Notes under the pieces: generated by a model
Databases searched by the model: none
The model's input: only the letters and a program-made list of their open reading frames with translations
Told to the model about the DNA's origin: nothing
Translations under genes and position numbers: made by a program
Part shown: positions 8,180 to 18,028 of the stretch, in pieces
Numbering within the stretch: the first letter of the stretch is position 1
Layout: the number at the start of each line of letters is the position of its first letter
Assembly: GCF_000739715.2 (NCBI RefSeq)
Contig: NZ_BBJC02000001.1
Location: 309,167-373,166, forward strand
Direction: 5' to 3'
Length of the DNA: 64,000 nt
Source: Falsirhodobacter sp. alg1
GTDB taxonomy: Bacteria > Pseudomonadota > Alphaproteobacteria > Rhodobacterales > Rhodobacteraceae

Positions 8180-8797
8180 ATGGATATACCCGATTTTCCC
8201 GATTTCCAGCACGAGGATACGGCCCGTGCCCAAGGATTTGTCCGCATCGCGGGCGTGGACGAGGTGGGCCGTGGCCCCCTGGCAGGCCCCGTGACGGCGG
8301 CCGCAGTCTGGCTTGACCCCAGACATATCCCCAAGGGTATGAACGATTCAAAGAAGCTGACAGCCAAAAAGCGCGAAACACTATATATAGAACTGCTGGA
8401 GGTGGCCGATGTATCCGTGGCACATGCCAGCGTCGAGGAAATCGACCAGCTGAACATCTTGTGGGCCAGTCATCTGGCGATGCGCCGGGCCCTGGCAGGG
8501 CTGCGTGTGGCCCCGGATTATGCCCTGATCGACGGCAATCTGGCGTTGCGCGATTCACCCATGCCGAACCTTGCCCTGATCAAGGGGGACGCACGGTCAC
8601 TGTCGATTTCGGCAGCTTCGATCGTGGCCAAGGTGGTGCGGGACCGGCTGATGGCGGATCTGTCCCTCCAGTATCCCGGCTACGGGTGGGAGCGGAATGC
8701 AGGCTATCCGACAGCCGATCACCGGCAGGGATTGCAGCGCCTGGGGATAACCCCGCACCATAGGCGTTCTTTCAAAACGATCCACAACATGTTGTAG
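8180..8797 (+). CDS. rnhB: Ribonuclease HII
   Basis: 205 residues. The active-site motif GVDEVGRGPLAGPV (Asp24 and Glu25) and the second acidic position in LIDGN are present, along with the C-terminal YPGYGWERNAGYPT and HRRSF segments typical of the family. It nicks RNA in RNA/DNA hybrids, including single ribonucleotides in DNA, in the cytoplasm. Length matches family members. It precedes the ccrM gene in the same direction, separated by 113 AT-rich bases that probably hold the ccrM promoter. Confidence 0.95.
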   Translation: MDIPDFPDFQHEDTARAQGFVRIAGVDEVGRGPLAGPVTAAAVWLDPRHIPKGMNDSKKLTAKKRETLYIELLEVADVSVAHASVEEIDQLNILWASHLAMRRALAGLRVAPDYALIDGNLALRDSPMPNLALIKGDARSLSISAASIVAKVVRDRLMADLSLQYPGYGWERNAGYPTADHRQGLQRLGITPHHRRSFKTIHNML

Positions 8798-8864
8798 CAA
8801 GAGTAATTGTTAAATCATTGTTCCATTATATAAATTGACGGCGGCCCCAGTTTTGTCCCATTAG

Positions 8865-8873
8865 TTATCCACA
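8865..8873 (+). promoter_or_regulatory. DnaA box (TTATCCACA) upstream of ccrM
   Basis: A perfect copy of the consensus DnaA-binding nonamer lies 38 bases before the ccrM start, in an AT-rich intergenic stretch (8798-8910) that also carries TATATAA-like sequence. DnaA binding here would tie methyltransferase synthesis to the replication cycle. The site is seen; its use is inferred. Confidence 0.5.
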
Positions 8874-8901
8874 ACCACGGCGAAAATGCCGGGACGGATG
8901 A

Positions 8902-10014
<1,113 letters not shown>

Positions 10015-10067
10015 GCCTATACCTGTTTTGCCAGCATCGCCGTCGTTCCGCGCGGCGATGCCACTTG

Positions 10068-10096
10068 CCCTGCCGTTATCCGGCAGGGTCTTTTTG
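10068..10096 (+). terminator. Intrinsic terminator of ccrM, inside the 3' end of mutY
   Basis: CCCTGCCG pairs with CGGCAGGG around a TTATC loop and is followed by TCTTTTTG on the plus strand. The hairpin overlaps the last codons of the convergent mutY gene (stop at 10076). A second perfect 9-base stem lies just before it at 10034-10061 without a T-run. Confidence 0.75.
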
Positions 10097-11110
10097 TTCT
10101 GCCAGACCGTAGGCCTTGCGCATCAGGGTCGGCAGGTTTTCTGCCACCAAGGGGCGGAAGCTGCCGCGTTCCGGATTGACGCCCAGACCGACATCGGCGT
10201 GCATCACCGACAGTTCCAGATGGAAATGGGTGAAGGTATGGCGCACGGTTCCGATGTTTTTCCAAGGGGCCTGTAGCGGCACCTCTCCGCCGGCGCGATC
10301 CCAATCCGAACCGGGCCAGCCCCACATGCCGCCAAGCAATCCTTTGGCAGGCCGGTCCTCCAGTAGCCATAACCCGTCTGCCCGGCGGGCCAGCCAGACG
10401 GTACCCACGCGTGTGGGCTTTGCTGCTTTGGCCGTCTTTTGGGGCAGCTCTGCCTGATCGCCCATTGCGCGTGCGGCGCAGGGGTCCAGCCACGGGCAGA
10501 TGCCGCAGGCCGGTTTGCGCGGGGTGCAGACGGTGGCCCCGAGATCCATCACGGCCTGTGCATAATCTCCGGGGCGATGGGCAGGTGTCAGCTCCGCTGC
10601 AGCCTGCCCGATTTCGGGTTTGGCGGCTGGCAGGGGCGTTTCTATATGGCGCAGTCGGGCCATTACCCGTTCCACATTGCCGTCCACCACCACGGCGGGT
10701 TCGTCAAAGGCGATCGCGGCGATGGCGGCGGCAGTATAGGGTCCGATGCCCGGCAGGCTGCGCAGCCCTGCCTCGGTCGGTGGAAATTCGCCGCCGTGAT
10801 CGGCCACTACCGCGCGGGCGCAGGCCAGCAGGTTGCGCGCGCGGGCGTAATATCCAAGGCCCGCCCATTCGGCCATCACATCGGCATCGGCGGCGGCGGC
10901 CAGATCGGCCACCGTGGGCCAGCGTTCCGTAAACCGCTGAAAATAGGCGCGCACCGCCGCAACAGTGGTTTGCTGCAGCATGATCTCGGACAGCCACACG
11001 CGATAGGGGTCCGTACGGGTGTCACTGCCGGGCGGGGCCCGCCACGGCAGGGTCCGGGCATGACGGTCATACCATTCCAGCAGCGTCCGGCTTAAATCTT
11101 CGTCACGCAA
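10076..11110 (-). CDS. mutY: Adenine DNA glycosylase MutY
   Basis: 344 residues. Catalytic Glu in LSEIMLQQT near 40, helix-hairpin-helix LPGIGPYTAAAI near 118-129, catalytic Asp in VVVDGNV near 140, and a 4Fe-4S cluster ligated by Cys with spacing 6-2-5 (CTPRKPACGICPWLDPC). The C-terminal NUDIX-like domain that reads 8-oxoguanine is present. It removes adenine opposite 8-oxoG. A stop codon lies two codons above the first possible start, so a TTG start with AAGGA eleven bases upstream is used. Divergent from the DUF721 gene. Confidence 0.93.
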   Translation of the reverse strand: MRDEDLSRTLLEWYDRHARTLPWRAPPGSDTRTDPYRVWLSEIMLQQTTVAAVRAYFQRFTERWPTVADLAAAADADVMAEWAGLGYYARARNLLACARAVVADHGGEFPPTEAGLRSLPGIGPYTAAAIAAIAFDEPAVVVDGNVERVMARLRHIETPLPAAKPEIGQAAAELTPAHRPGDYAQAVMDLGATVCTPRKPACGICPWLDPCAARAMGDQAELPQKTAKAAKPTRVGTVWLARRADGLWLLEDRPAKGLLGGMWGWPGSDWDRAGGEVPLQAPWKNIGTVRHTFTHFHLELSVMHADVGLGVNPERGSFRPLVAENLPTLMRKAYGLAEQKDPAG

Positions 11111-11195
11111 TGTTTATGGTATCCTTCATGGCATTTGACTGGCATCGCGGGCAGGTGCCGCCCATAAGATAGCGGTGATGACGATGAGGAGCCAG

Positions 11196-11735
11196 ATGGC
11201 CACCCCACCACCCCCCCGAAGCGCAAGGCGCTTTCGCGGATTCGAGCCTGCCTCGGGCCTGCTGCGCGAAAGCATTCGCGCCGTAGGGGAAAAGCGTGGT
11301 TTTGCCGTAACCCGCCTGCTGACGCATTGGGCCGAGATTGTCGGCCCCGATCTGGCGCGCATCACGCGTCCGGTCAAGGTCAGCTATCCACGTGACGGGT
11401 TCGGGGCCACATTGACCCTGCTTGTCCGTTCGGCCGAGGCGCCGATGGCCGAGATGCAGAAACCGCGGCTGATCGAAAAGGTGAATGCCTGCTACGGCTA
11501 TGCGGCCATTTCCCGCATCGTTCTGACACAGACCGCCCCCACGGGTTTTGCCGACGGGTACGCCGAATTCACCTCTGTTCCCAAACCGGCCCCTCCACCC
11601 GATCCGGTCATCGAGGCACGTGCCGCCGATACGGCCTCCGGCGTGGCCGATGACGGGCTCCGGTCGGCGCTGGAATCGCTGACACGCAATTATCTGACGC
11701 GCATGGCGCATTCGAAGAAAGGTAGATCGACATGA
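11196..11735 (+). CDS. DUF721 / DciA-like protein
   Basis: 179 residues from the chosen start. Residues about 15-110 match the DUF721 fold: RFRGFEPASGLLRE, then LTHWAEIVGPDLARITRPVKV, then a strand LTLLVRSAEAPMAEMQ. In other bacteria DUF721/DciA proteins help load the replicative helicase; in alphaproteobacteria the role is less clear. The start was set at the ATG following GAGGAG by four bases; an in-frame ATG seven codons up is possible. The C-terminal third is Pro/Ala-rich and less conserved. Its stop overlaps the start of the DsbA-like gene. Confidence 0.78.
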   Translation: MATPPPPRSARRFRGFEPASGLLRESIRAVGEKRGFAVTRLLTHWAEIVGPDLARITRPVKVSYPRDGFGATLTLLVRSAEAPMAEMQKPRLIEKVNACYGYAAISRIVLTQTAPTGFADGYAEFTSVPKPAPPPDPVIEARAADTASGVADDGLRSALESLTRNYLTRMAHSKKGRST

Positions 11736-12358
11736 AAACCGGTATCGTAAAACTGGCCCTGATCGCAGCGCTTGCAGGATCGGGAATGCCCGCACTGGCA
11801 CAGGATGCCCCCGCCCCGGCGGCCGAGGCCGAAGCCATTACCATCCCCGATATGGTGCTGGGCCAGCCCGATGCGCCGGTCACGGTCATGGAGTATGCCT
11901 CCTACACCTGCCCGCATTGCGCCGATTTCCATGAAAACGCCTTCGGGCAGCTCAAATCGGAATATATCGATACGGGCAAGGTGAAGTTCGTATTCCGTGA
12001 GGTGTATTTCGATCGTTACGGTCTTTGGGCGTCGATGATGGCACGTTGCGGTGGTGAGCTGCGGTATTTCGGCATTTCGGATGCCCTGTTCGATCAGCAG
12101 CGTGAATGGGCCGGATCGAATGATCCTGCGGTCGTGGTGCAGAACCTGAAGCGGATCGGCAAGACCGCCGGCATGGATGATGCCACGATGGACCAATGCA
12201 TGGCGGATGGCCCGATGGCTCAGGCCCTCGTTTCCAATTACGAGGCGAACGCCAAGGCGGACGATGTTCAGGGAACGCCGACAATCTTCATCAACGGCGA
12301 AAAACATTCGAACATGAGCTACGAAGACCTGAAAGCCCTGATCGACGCAGAGCTGTAA
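11732..12358 (+). CDS. DsbA-family periplasmic thiol:disulfide oxidoreductase
   Basis: 208 residues. Sec signal peptide in the first 24 residues, an Ala/Pro linker, then a thioredoxin fold with the redox motif Cys60-Pro-His-Cys63 in YTCPHCADFH and the cis-proline loop GTPTIFING near 180. The CPHC dipeptide is that of oxidising DsbA enzymes. It introduces or shuffles disulfides in exported proteins. Start and stop of the DUF721 gene overlap (ATGA). It meets lpxK tail to tail with one base between, and no terminator is visible there. Confidence 0.92.
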   Translation: MKTGIVKLALIAALAGSGMPALAQDAPAPAAEAEAITIPDMVLGQPDAPVTVMEYASYTCPHCADFHENAFGQLKSEYIDTGKVKFVFREVYFDRYGLWASMMARCGGELRYFGISDALFDQQREWAGSNDPAVVVQNLKRIGKTAGMDDATMDQCMADGPMAQALVSNYEANAKADDVQGTPTIFINGEKHSNMSYEDLKALIDAEL

Positions 12359-12359
12359 T

Positions 12360-13328
12360 CTAAAGGCCCAGACGGTCCAGTGCCGCATCCAGCGGTGCCG
12401 GATCGTCCAGCCTCAGGCGGACGGGCAGGGTCAGAACCTCTGCCCGGAACGCGGCCGGCAGACGCACGGCATCTTTCTCGGTTGTGACCAGCATGGCGTT
12501 CTGCGCTGCGGCCTCGGCCCGCAGACGTTGCATCAGTGCTGGTGTAAGCGGCTGGTGATCCCGCAGGGCGTGCGTACCGACAACAGTTGCCCCGAGGGAC
12601 CGGAGGGTAGCAAAGAATTTTTCGGGATGGCCGATACCTGCAAAGGCGATGGCACGGGTTGCCCGCCAATCCATTCCCGTTTCCAGCGGCTCCAGATATC
12701 CCGTCATGTGCGGCAGGGGCCAATCCGTGCCGAAACCGCGCTGCGCGGCTTCATCGCCGATCGACAGCAGCAGGTCGGCGCGTGCCAACCCGGCGGCGAC
12801 AGGCTCTCGCAATGGCCCTGCCGGCAGGCATAGCCCGTTGCCAAAGCCCTTGGCCGCATCGACCACGATGAGAGACAGCGATTTACGGACGGAGGGGTTC
12901 TGGAACCCGTCATCCAGCAGAACGATTTGCGCCCCTGCGGCAACTGCGGCGCGCACGCCTTCGGCCCTGTCCCGCGCTACCCAGACCGGGGCAAAGGCCG
13001 CCAGAAGCAGCGGTTCATCCCCCACATGCATTGCCGTATGCACAGCCGCATCCACGCGCACGGGGCCGGCCAGTTCGCCGCCATACCCGCGTGACACGAC
13101 ATGCGCCGACCGGTTTCGCACAGCCAGCCGTTCAAGCAGCGCAATGACGGTCGGTGTCTTACCGGTGCCGCCGGCATTCAGATTGCCGATGCAGATCACG
13201 GGGACGGGGGCCGTCCAGCCGGATTGCGCAACGCGGCGTGCGGTCGCGCGGGCATAGATCGCCCCCAGCGGGCGCAGGATCCGCGCCCGCGGATCATCGC
13301 GTTTGAACCAGAAATCGGGTGTGCGCAT
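12360..13328 (-). CDS. lpxK: Tetraacyldisaccharide 4'-kinase
   Basis: 322 residues. The P-loop-like motif [12 protein letters not shown] near 50-61 is characteristic of LpxK, as are VSRGYGG near 85, HVGDEP near 107 and VLLDDGFQN near 145. It phosphorylates the 4' position of the lipid A precursor at the inner membrane. The ATG overlaps the waaA stop by one base (TGATG), giving an operon DUF4170-waaA-lpxK. A longer in-frame extension into waaA is not used. Confidence 0.95.
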   Translation of the reverse strand: MRTPDFWFKRDDPRARILRPLGAIYARATARRVAQSGWTAPVPVICIGNLNAGGTGKTPTVIALLERLAVRNRSAHVVSRGYGGELAGPVRVDAAVHTAMHVGDEPLLLAAFAPVWVARDRAEGVRAAVAAGAQIVLLDDGFQNPSVRKSLSLIVVDAAKGFGNGLCLPAGPLREPVAAGLARADLLLSIGDEAAQRGFGTDWPLPHMTGYLEPLETGMDWRATRAIAFAGIGHPEKFFATLRSLGATVVGTHALRDHQPLTPALMQRLRAEAAAQNAMLVTTEKDAVRLPAAFRAEVLTLPVRLRLDDPAPLDAALDRLGL

Positions 13329-14476
13329 CAGCGATCTTCCAGCATGCGATCTATCAGGGCAAGAACGCGGTCCGTCACCTCTCCGCCGTCCGAGGCGACC
13401 TCCCATGCCGCGCCAGCCAGTTCGGCCACCCGCTCGGGGGACATGAGGTCCGCCAGCGCATCCGCAAGGGCGCGAGGGTGGGCCACGGGCAACGAGGCCC
13501 GCCGTCCGGCCAGCCGCGCGAAAGTGCCGGCATGTTCCCCGGCGCTGGTGCCATGGATCAGCGCGGAGCCAAGGGCTGCCCCCTCCAGTGGATCGCGCAG
13601 GGCGCCGGTGGTCAGGCTGCCCCCCAGAAAACAGATGGGGGCAAGCCTGTACCAAAGGCCAAGCTCTTCGGCATTATCGGCAATATAGACCTCGGTCTCA
13701 GGCAGGATCTCATCCTCGGCGGCGCGTTGCGCTACCGACAGGCCTGCCGCCTCCATCCGTTCGGCCAGAATGGTTGCCCGCTCTGGCACGGCAGGCACAA
13801 CGATCAGCAGCAGGCGGTGCGACAGCGTGAGCGCGGCACGATGGGCCAGGATAACGGCGTCTTCCTCGATCTGCGGCAGGCTGGCCGCCAGCCAGATGGG
13901 GCGGGTGGCAAGGGTGGCGGCCAGCTCCAGCCGTTCGGCCTCGGTGCAGGACAGCGTTCCGTGCGGTTCTTCCATCCGGCCCGCAACCTTTACGGTATCG
14001 GCATCGGCACCGGCACGGCGAAAGCTGCGTGCGGCCGATTCGTCGAGCGTCAGAATATGGGCAAAGCGATCAAGGGTGCTGTGCAAGATTCCCGGGACCC
14101 AGCGAACGCCCGGGGGCAGTGTGGGGGCATGGGCATCCGCCATCATCAGGGGAATGCCGCGCAGATTCGCCTCGGCCAGAAGGGCAGGGCGCACCTCCCC
14201 CCCCAGAAAGACACAGGCATCGGGCCGGAGGTGGTCCAGAAAGACCTTCACATCCGCCATGCTGTCATGGGGCGCGGTCTCCGTGTCGGTGATTATGCTG
14301 GCGACATCCAGATCCTCGGTCAGGCGGCGGGCAAGTTCGGCGCCTGTACGCGCGCAATCCTCACCCGGCGCATGAATCCAGACCAACCGCCCCTTCGGGC
14401 GGTCGGGCAAGGCCGTGCGCGCAGCCTCGCGCCGATTGGCAAGAGCGTAAAGCGTAAGGCCGAACAAATGGGCCAT
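13328..14476 (-). CDS. waaA: 3-deoxy-D-manno-octulosonic acid (Kdo) transferase
   Basis: 382 residues, GT30-like. Conserved pieces include [13 protein letters not shown] in the N-terminal domain, [23 protein letters not shown] in short form around residues 90-112, and the C-terminal FLGGSL...[15 protein letters not shown] region that binds CMP-Kdo. It adds Kdo to lipid IVA at the inner membrane. It is shorter than the enterobacterial enzyme, mainly at the N-terminus where the usual membrane anchor is weak. It sits between a DUF4170 gene and lpxK. Confidence 0.92.
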   Translation of the reverse strand: MAHLFGLTLYALANRREAARTALPDRPKGRLVWIHAPGEDCARTGAELARRLTEDLDVASIITDTETAPHDSMADVKVFLDHLRPDACVFLGGEVRPALLAEANLRGIPLMMADAHAPTLPPGVRWVPGILHSTLDRFAHILTLDESAARSFRRAGADADTVKVAGRMEEPHGTLSCTEAERLELAATLATRPIWLAASLPQIEEDAVILAHRAALTLSHRLLLIVVPAVPERATILAERMEAAGLSVAQRAAEDEILPETEVYIADNAEELGLWYRLAPICFLGGSLTTGALRDPLEGAALGSALIHGTSAGEHAGTFARLAGRRASLPVAHPRALADALADLMSPERVAELAGAAWEVASDGGEVTDRVLALIDRMLEDR

Positions 14477-14491
14477 GCTTTCCTTTTTGAA

Positions 14492-14737
14492 TTAGATTCC
14501 AAGCTCTTCCGTAGCGGAAGCGGCCTGCGCCTCATCACGGAGACGATGGATATGGGCGATGTAGTACCGCGTATGCGCGTCATCTACGGTGCGCTGCGCA
14601 GCCCCTTTCCACGCTTTGAAAGCGCTGTCGTAATCGGGGAACATGCCAACAATATCAATATTGCTCGTATCTCGGAACACGTTTTTGGACGGGCTGATAA
14701 GCTCGCCGCCGAAAACGAGATGCAGTCGCTGGGCCAT
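14492..14737 (-). CDS. DUF4170 small protein
   Basis: 81 residues with no signal peptide or membrane segment. Motifs HLVFGGEL, DIVGMFPDYDSAFKAWKGAAQ and DDAHTRYYIAHIHRL mark the DUF4170 family, which in Rhodobacterales commonly precedes waaA. The ATG four bases after AAGGAGG is clearly the start. The function is unknown; its place beside the Kdo transferase suggests an accessory role in lipopolysaccharide assembly. Bases 14738-14961 upstream hold divergent promoters and nothing else I can identify. Confidence 0.82.
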   Translation of the reverse strand: MAQRLHLVFGGELISPSKNVFRDTSNIDIVGMFPDYDSAFKAWKGAAQRTVDDAHTRYYIAHIHRLRDEAQAASATEELGI

Positions 14738-14961
14738 GATGCCTCCTTGGATGCTGGCGATCGTGGATTGGTCATATCGTGGTGGCTTGGGCGCTTCAAG
14801 TTTCGTCTGATGCATAACAAGGGCTATACATCCCCTGCGACAACGTCTAGAAGCCCCCCTTCGGCCCGGTAGGCCCTAGCGGTGAAATTGGGTCATCGCC
14901 TAAAGGGGCAACGGATAGCCGGTTGACCGGCGGCATTGCCGCCCCCCTTTGGGAAAAGATC

Positions 14962-17163
14962 ATGACGGATATGACACGTATCGCCGCGCCATTGGCAGCG
15001 GCGCTCGAAGCCAAGGGCTATGCCAGCCTGACCGCGGTTCAGGAGGCAGTTATCGCCCCGAACGTCGAAGGGCGCGATGCGCTTGTTTCGGCACAGACGG
15101 GTTCGGGCAAGACTGTGGCGTTCGGCCTCGCGCTTGCACCTGAAATCCTCAACGGTTCGGACCGCCTGCTGTTTGCGGATACCCCGCTGGCGCTGGCCAT
15201 TGCCCCGACGCGGGAACTGGCCCTGCAGGTCGCACGGGAGCTGGAATGGCTTTATGCCGAAGCCGGTGCCGTGATCGCGACCTGTGTCGGTGGTATGGAT
15301 TACCGCACGGAAAAGCGGGCTCTGGATCGTGGCGCACATATTGTCGTGGGTACGCCCGGCCGTCTGCGTGACCATATCGAACGCAAGTCGCTGGATCTGT
15401 CCGGTCTGCGTGCCGCCGTTCTGGACGAAGCCGACGAGATGCTGGATCTGGGCTTTCGCGATGATCTGGAATTCATCCTGTCCGCCGCCCCCGAAGACCG
15501 CCGCACGCTCATGTTCTCGGCGACCGTGCCGCCGGCGATCGCCGCGCTGGCCAAGGATTTCCAGAATGATGCCCTGCGCATCCAGGCTGGTGGCGAGTCC
15601 AAGCAGCACGTGGACATCGAATACCGCGCTATGAGCGTTGTTTCGCGTGACAAGGAACATGCGATTTTCAACACGCTGCGTTTCTACGAAGCGCGGACGG
15701 CGATCGTTTTCTGCAAAACGCGCGCCAACGTGAATCATCTGCTGGCCCGCATGTCGAACCGCGGCTTTCAGGCTGTCGCCCTTTCGGGTGAGCTGAGCCA
15801 GCAGGAGCGGACACATGCCCTGCAATCGCTGCGGGACGGCCGTTCCAAGGTGTGTATCGCGACCGATGTCGCGGCACGCGGGATCGACCTTCCGGGGCTG
15901 GATCTGGTGATCCACGCCGATCTGCCGTCCAACTCCGAAACCCTTCTGCACCGTTCGGGCCGTACAGGCCGCGCGGGTGCCAAGGGTGTATCTGCGCTGA
16001 TCGTGCCACAGGCCGAATTCCGCAAGGCACAGCGCCTGCTGCAAGGTGCCAAGGTCGTGGCTGAATGGGCGGCGCCCCCTTCGGCAGAAGATGTGCAGGC
16101 CAAGGATGACGAACGTATCGTGACCCATCCGACCCTGACCGCTGACGTGGGTGAGGAAGCGGATCTGGCCGGTCGTCTGATCGAGCAGTTCGGCGCACCC
16201 AGCGTTGCTGCCGCCTTTATCCGCCTGTGGCGTGAAGGCCGTTCGGCCCCCGAGGTGCTGACGGATGTTTCTGCGCCTGCAAGCGGTGCCGCAGCCCCCC
16301 GCGCCCGTGGCGAGTTTGGCGATTCCGTATGGTTCAAGCTGACGGTCGGCCACACGGGTCGGGCCGAAGCGCGCTGGTTGCTGCCCAAATTGTGTGAAGC
16401 CGGTGGCATCACCAAGAACGAGATCGGCGCGATCCGCATCCAGCAGGATCAGAGCTATGTGCAGATCGCCTCGGGTTCGGCCGGCAAGTTCGGCGACCGG
16501 ATGACGGTAGAAGCCGGTATCGACATGGAGCGTATGGCTGGTGAGCCTGTTCTGGACCGCCCGGAGCGTGGCGCCCGTCCGCCCCGTCCGCCGCGTGAAG
16601 ATCGCCCCGCCCGCGCCCCGCGGGAGGACCGTGGTTTCCGCGATGATCGTCCGGCCCGTGCCCCGCGCGAAGCGCGCGAGGATCGTCCTGTGCGTCCGGC
16701 CCGTGAAAAGGCACCCTACCAGCCCAAGCCTTCGCGTTTCGTCGAGGATGATGCCCCGCGTCCGGCCCGTACGGAAAAGCCGCAGAGCAACTGGTCGCCC
16801 GAAGATGGCCGTGATGTATTGCCGCGCGACAGCGTGAAGCCGAAGGACAAGAAGCCGCGGTGGAATGCCGATGAGCGCGCGTCCAAGGGCGAAGGTGATC
16901 GTCCGCGTTCGGCCGGTTTCAAAAGCTTCGGCGGCAAGCCTGACGGCAAACCCCGCGCAGCCGGTTCGAAGTCGCACGGCGGCAAGCCCGACTTCGGCCC
17001 CCGTGCCGGCGGATACAAGGGTGCGGACGGCAAACCTGCCCGTTCGGGTGGCTTCAAATCGCATGGTGGCGCCGAAGCGCGCCCCTCGCGTGCCGGTGCC
17101 AAACCCGCCCCGCGCAACGCAAGTGATACATCCAAACGCTTCACGCCCCCGAAAAAAGGCTGA
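14962..17163 (+). CDS. DEAD-box ATP-dependent RNA helicase with DbpA-like domain and long basic tail
   Basis: 733 residues. Helicase motifs in order: Q motif (LTAVQEAVI, about 18-26), I AQTGSGKT, Ia PTRELALQ, II DEAD, III SAT, V ATDVAARGID, VI HRSGRTGRAG. Residues about 455-520 look like a DbpA RNA-binding domain (VWFKLTVGHTGRAEARWLLPKLCEAGG shortened here). The last ~200 residues are low complexity, with repeated Arg-Pro-Ala-Arg and Gly-Gly-Lys-Pro units, likely RNA-binding. It probably remodels ribosomal RNA. The start ATG follows GGGAAAAG. A strong terminator follows the gene. Confidence 0.95.
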   Translation: MTDMTRIAAPLAAALEAKGYASLTAVQEAVIAPNVEGRDALVSAQTGSGKTVAFGLALAPEILNGSDRLLFADTPLALAIAPTRELALQVARELEWLYAEAGAVIATCVGGMDYRTEKRALDRGAHIVVGTPGRLRDHIERKSLDLSGLRAAVLDEADEMLDLGFRDDLEFILSAAPEDRRTLMFSATVPPAIAALAKDFQNDALRIQAGGESKQHVDIEYRAMSVVSRDKEHAIFNTLRFYEARTAIVFCKTRANVNHLLARMSNRGFQAVALSGELSQQERTHALQSLRDGRSKVCIATDVAARGIDLPGLDLVIHADLPSNSETLLHRSGRTGRAGAKGVSALIVPQAEFRKAQRLLQGAKVVAEWAAPPSAEDVQAKDDERIVTHPTLTADVGEEADLAGRLIEQFGAPSVAAAFIRLWREGRSAPEVLTDVSAPASGAAAPRARGEFGDSVWFKLTVGHTGRAEARWLLPKLCEAGGITKNEIGAIRIQQDQSYVQIASGSAGKFGDRMTVEAGIDMERMAGEPVLDRPERGARPPRPPREDRPARAPREDRGFRDDRPARAPREAREDRPVRPAREKAPYQPKPSRFVEDDAPRPARTEKPQSNWSPEDGRDVLPRDSVKPKDKKPRWNADERASKGEGDRPRSAGFKSFGGKPDGKPRAAGSKSHGGKPDFGPRAGGYKGADGKPARSGGFKSHGGAEARPSRAGAKPAPRNASDTSKRFTPPKKG

Positions 17164-17169
17164 GTGTTG

Positions 17170-17199
17170 AAAAGGGGGGCCTTTGCGGCCCCCTTTTTT
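17170..17199. terminator. Bidirectional intrinsic terminator between helicase and SDR genes
   Basis: AAAAGGGGGGCC faces GGCCCCCTTTTTT across a short TTTGC loop, with a T-run on the plus strand and an A-run (T-run on the minus strand) on the other side. It can end both the helicase transcript and the convergent SDR transcript, whose stop codon it overlaps. Confidence 0.8.
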
Positions 17200-17932
17200 A
17201 TATCAGGCCGACGGCGCGGCGGATGTTTTCGTCCCGCAGCGAAACCTCGTCCCCCAGCCAGTCGTCTGCCGCATCTCCGCACATCCACAGCAGCAATCTG
17301 GCGGGCCATTCCGGCGGCACATGGTCGGCAAAATCAAGCTGGCTGACGGGGTTGATCCCGCTTGCCTTGATCTGGCGCTGCATGTCGGTGGCCACGGTAC
17401 CCGGTGACATGCTGAGAATGCGAAGCCCGTTTGCCGCCTCTTCCAGATGGGCGGCACGGGTCAGCATCAGGGCCCCGGCCTTTGATGTGCAATAGGCCCC
17501 CCATCCTTCCAGCGGGCGATATGCCGCGCCGGAGCCGACGGTGATGATTGTCCCCCCGCCCTGGGCGCGCATGGGGGGAATTGCAGCGCGGAGGCCGTAG
17601 AACACACCTTTGATATTCACATCCATCGCGCGCGAGAATGCGTCGGGGTCAGCCTCGGCCAGCGGGGCGATGGGATCAATGATTCCTGCATTGTTGATCA
17701 GCACATCCAGCCGCCCGTGGCGTGACGTGATGCCGGCAACGGCCTGCGCCACCGAGGCGGCATCGGCCACATCGCAATGGACTGCCTCGGCCCCATCCGG
17801 ACCGGCAGCTTCCATTGCGTCCACATCACGCCCCAGCATCATGACCCTTGCGCCAGCCTCCGAGAACACTCTGGCCGTGGCCAGTCCGATCCCGCGCCCC
17901 GCCCCTGTGATAGCTACGATCTTTCCCAACAT
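17198..17932 (-). CDS. Short-chain dehydrogenase/reductase
   Basis: 244 residues. Cofactor motif TGAGRGIG at 9-16, NNAG at 80-83, catalytic Ser134, Tyr147 and Lys151 in GAYCTSK. The acidic/basic residue after the second strand (GRD) suggests NADP is possible. Classical SDR; substrate unknown. The start is the ATG preceded by GGCGGA; a longer in-frame extension would run into the divergent DUF2125 promoter. It is convergent with the helicase gene. Confidence 0.88.
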   Translation of the reverse strand: MLGKIVAITGAGRGIGLATARVFSEAGARVMMLGRDVDAMEAAGPDGAEAVHCDVADAASVAQAVAGITSRHGRLDVLINNAGIIDPIAPLAEADPDAFSRAMDVNIKGVFYGLRAAIPPMRAQGGGTIITVGSGAAYRPLEGWGAYCTSKAGALMLTRAAHLEEAANGLRILSMSPGTVATDMQRQIKASGINPVSQLDFADHVPPEWPARLLLWMCGDAADDWLGDEVSLRDENIRRAVGLI

Positions 17933-18028
17933 TCCGCCGACCCTTCGATGATAACCCGTGCTGCCCCTTGACCCTTCGGGGCTGGTAGCCGACCTTAGAC
18001 CAAATACCGCCGAGGGAAAGAATACCGC

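Noticed and set aside
10034-10061. GCATCGCCG/CGGCGATGC hairpin as a separate terminator
   Set aside because: There is no T-run on either strand; the following hairpin at 10068-10096 is the better terminator.
14893-17064. Long open frame on the minus strand opposite the DEAD-box helicase
   Set aside because: It has no recognisable domain and mirrors the codon pattern of the high-GC helicase gene; similar long mirror frames lie opposite leuS (25773-27716), pnp (50006-52303) and the glycosyltransferases (52461-54269).
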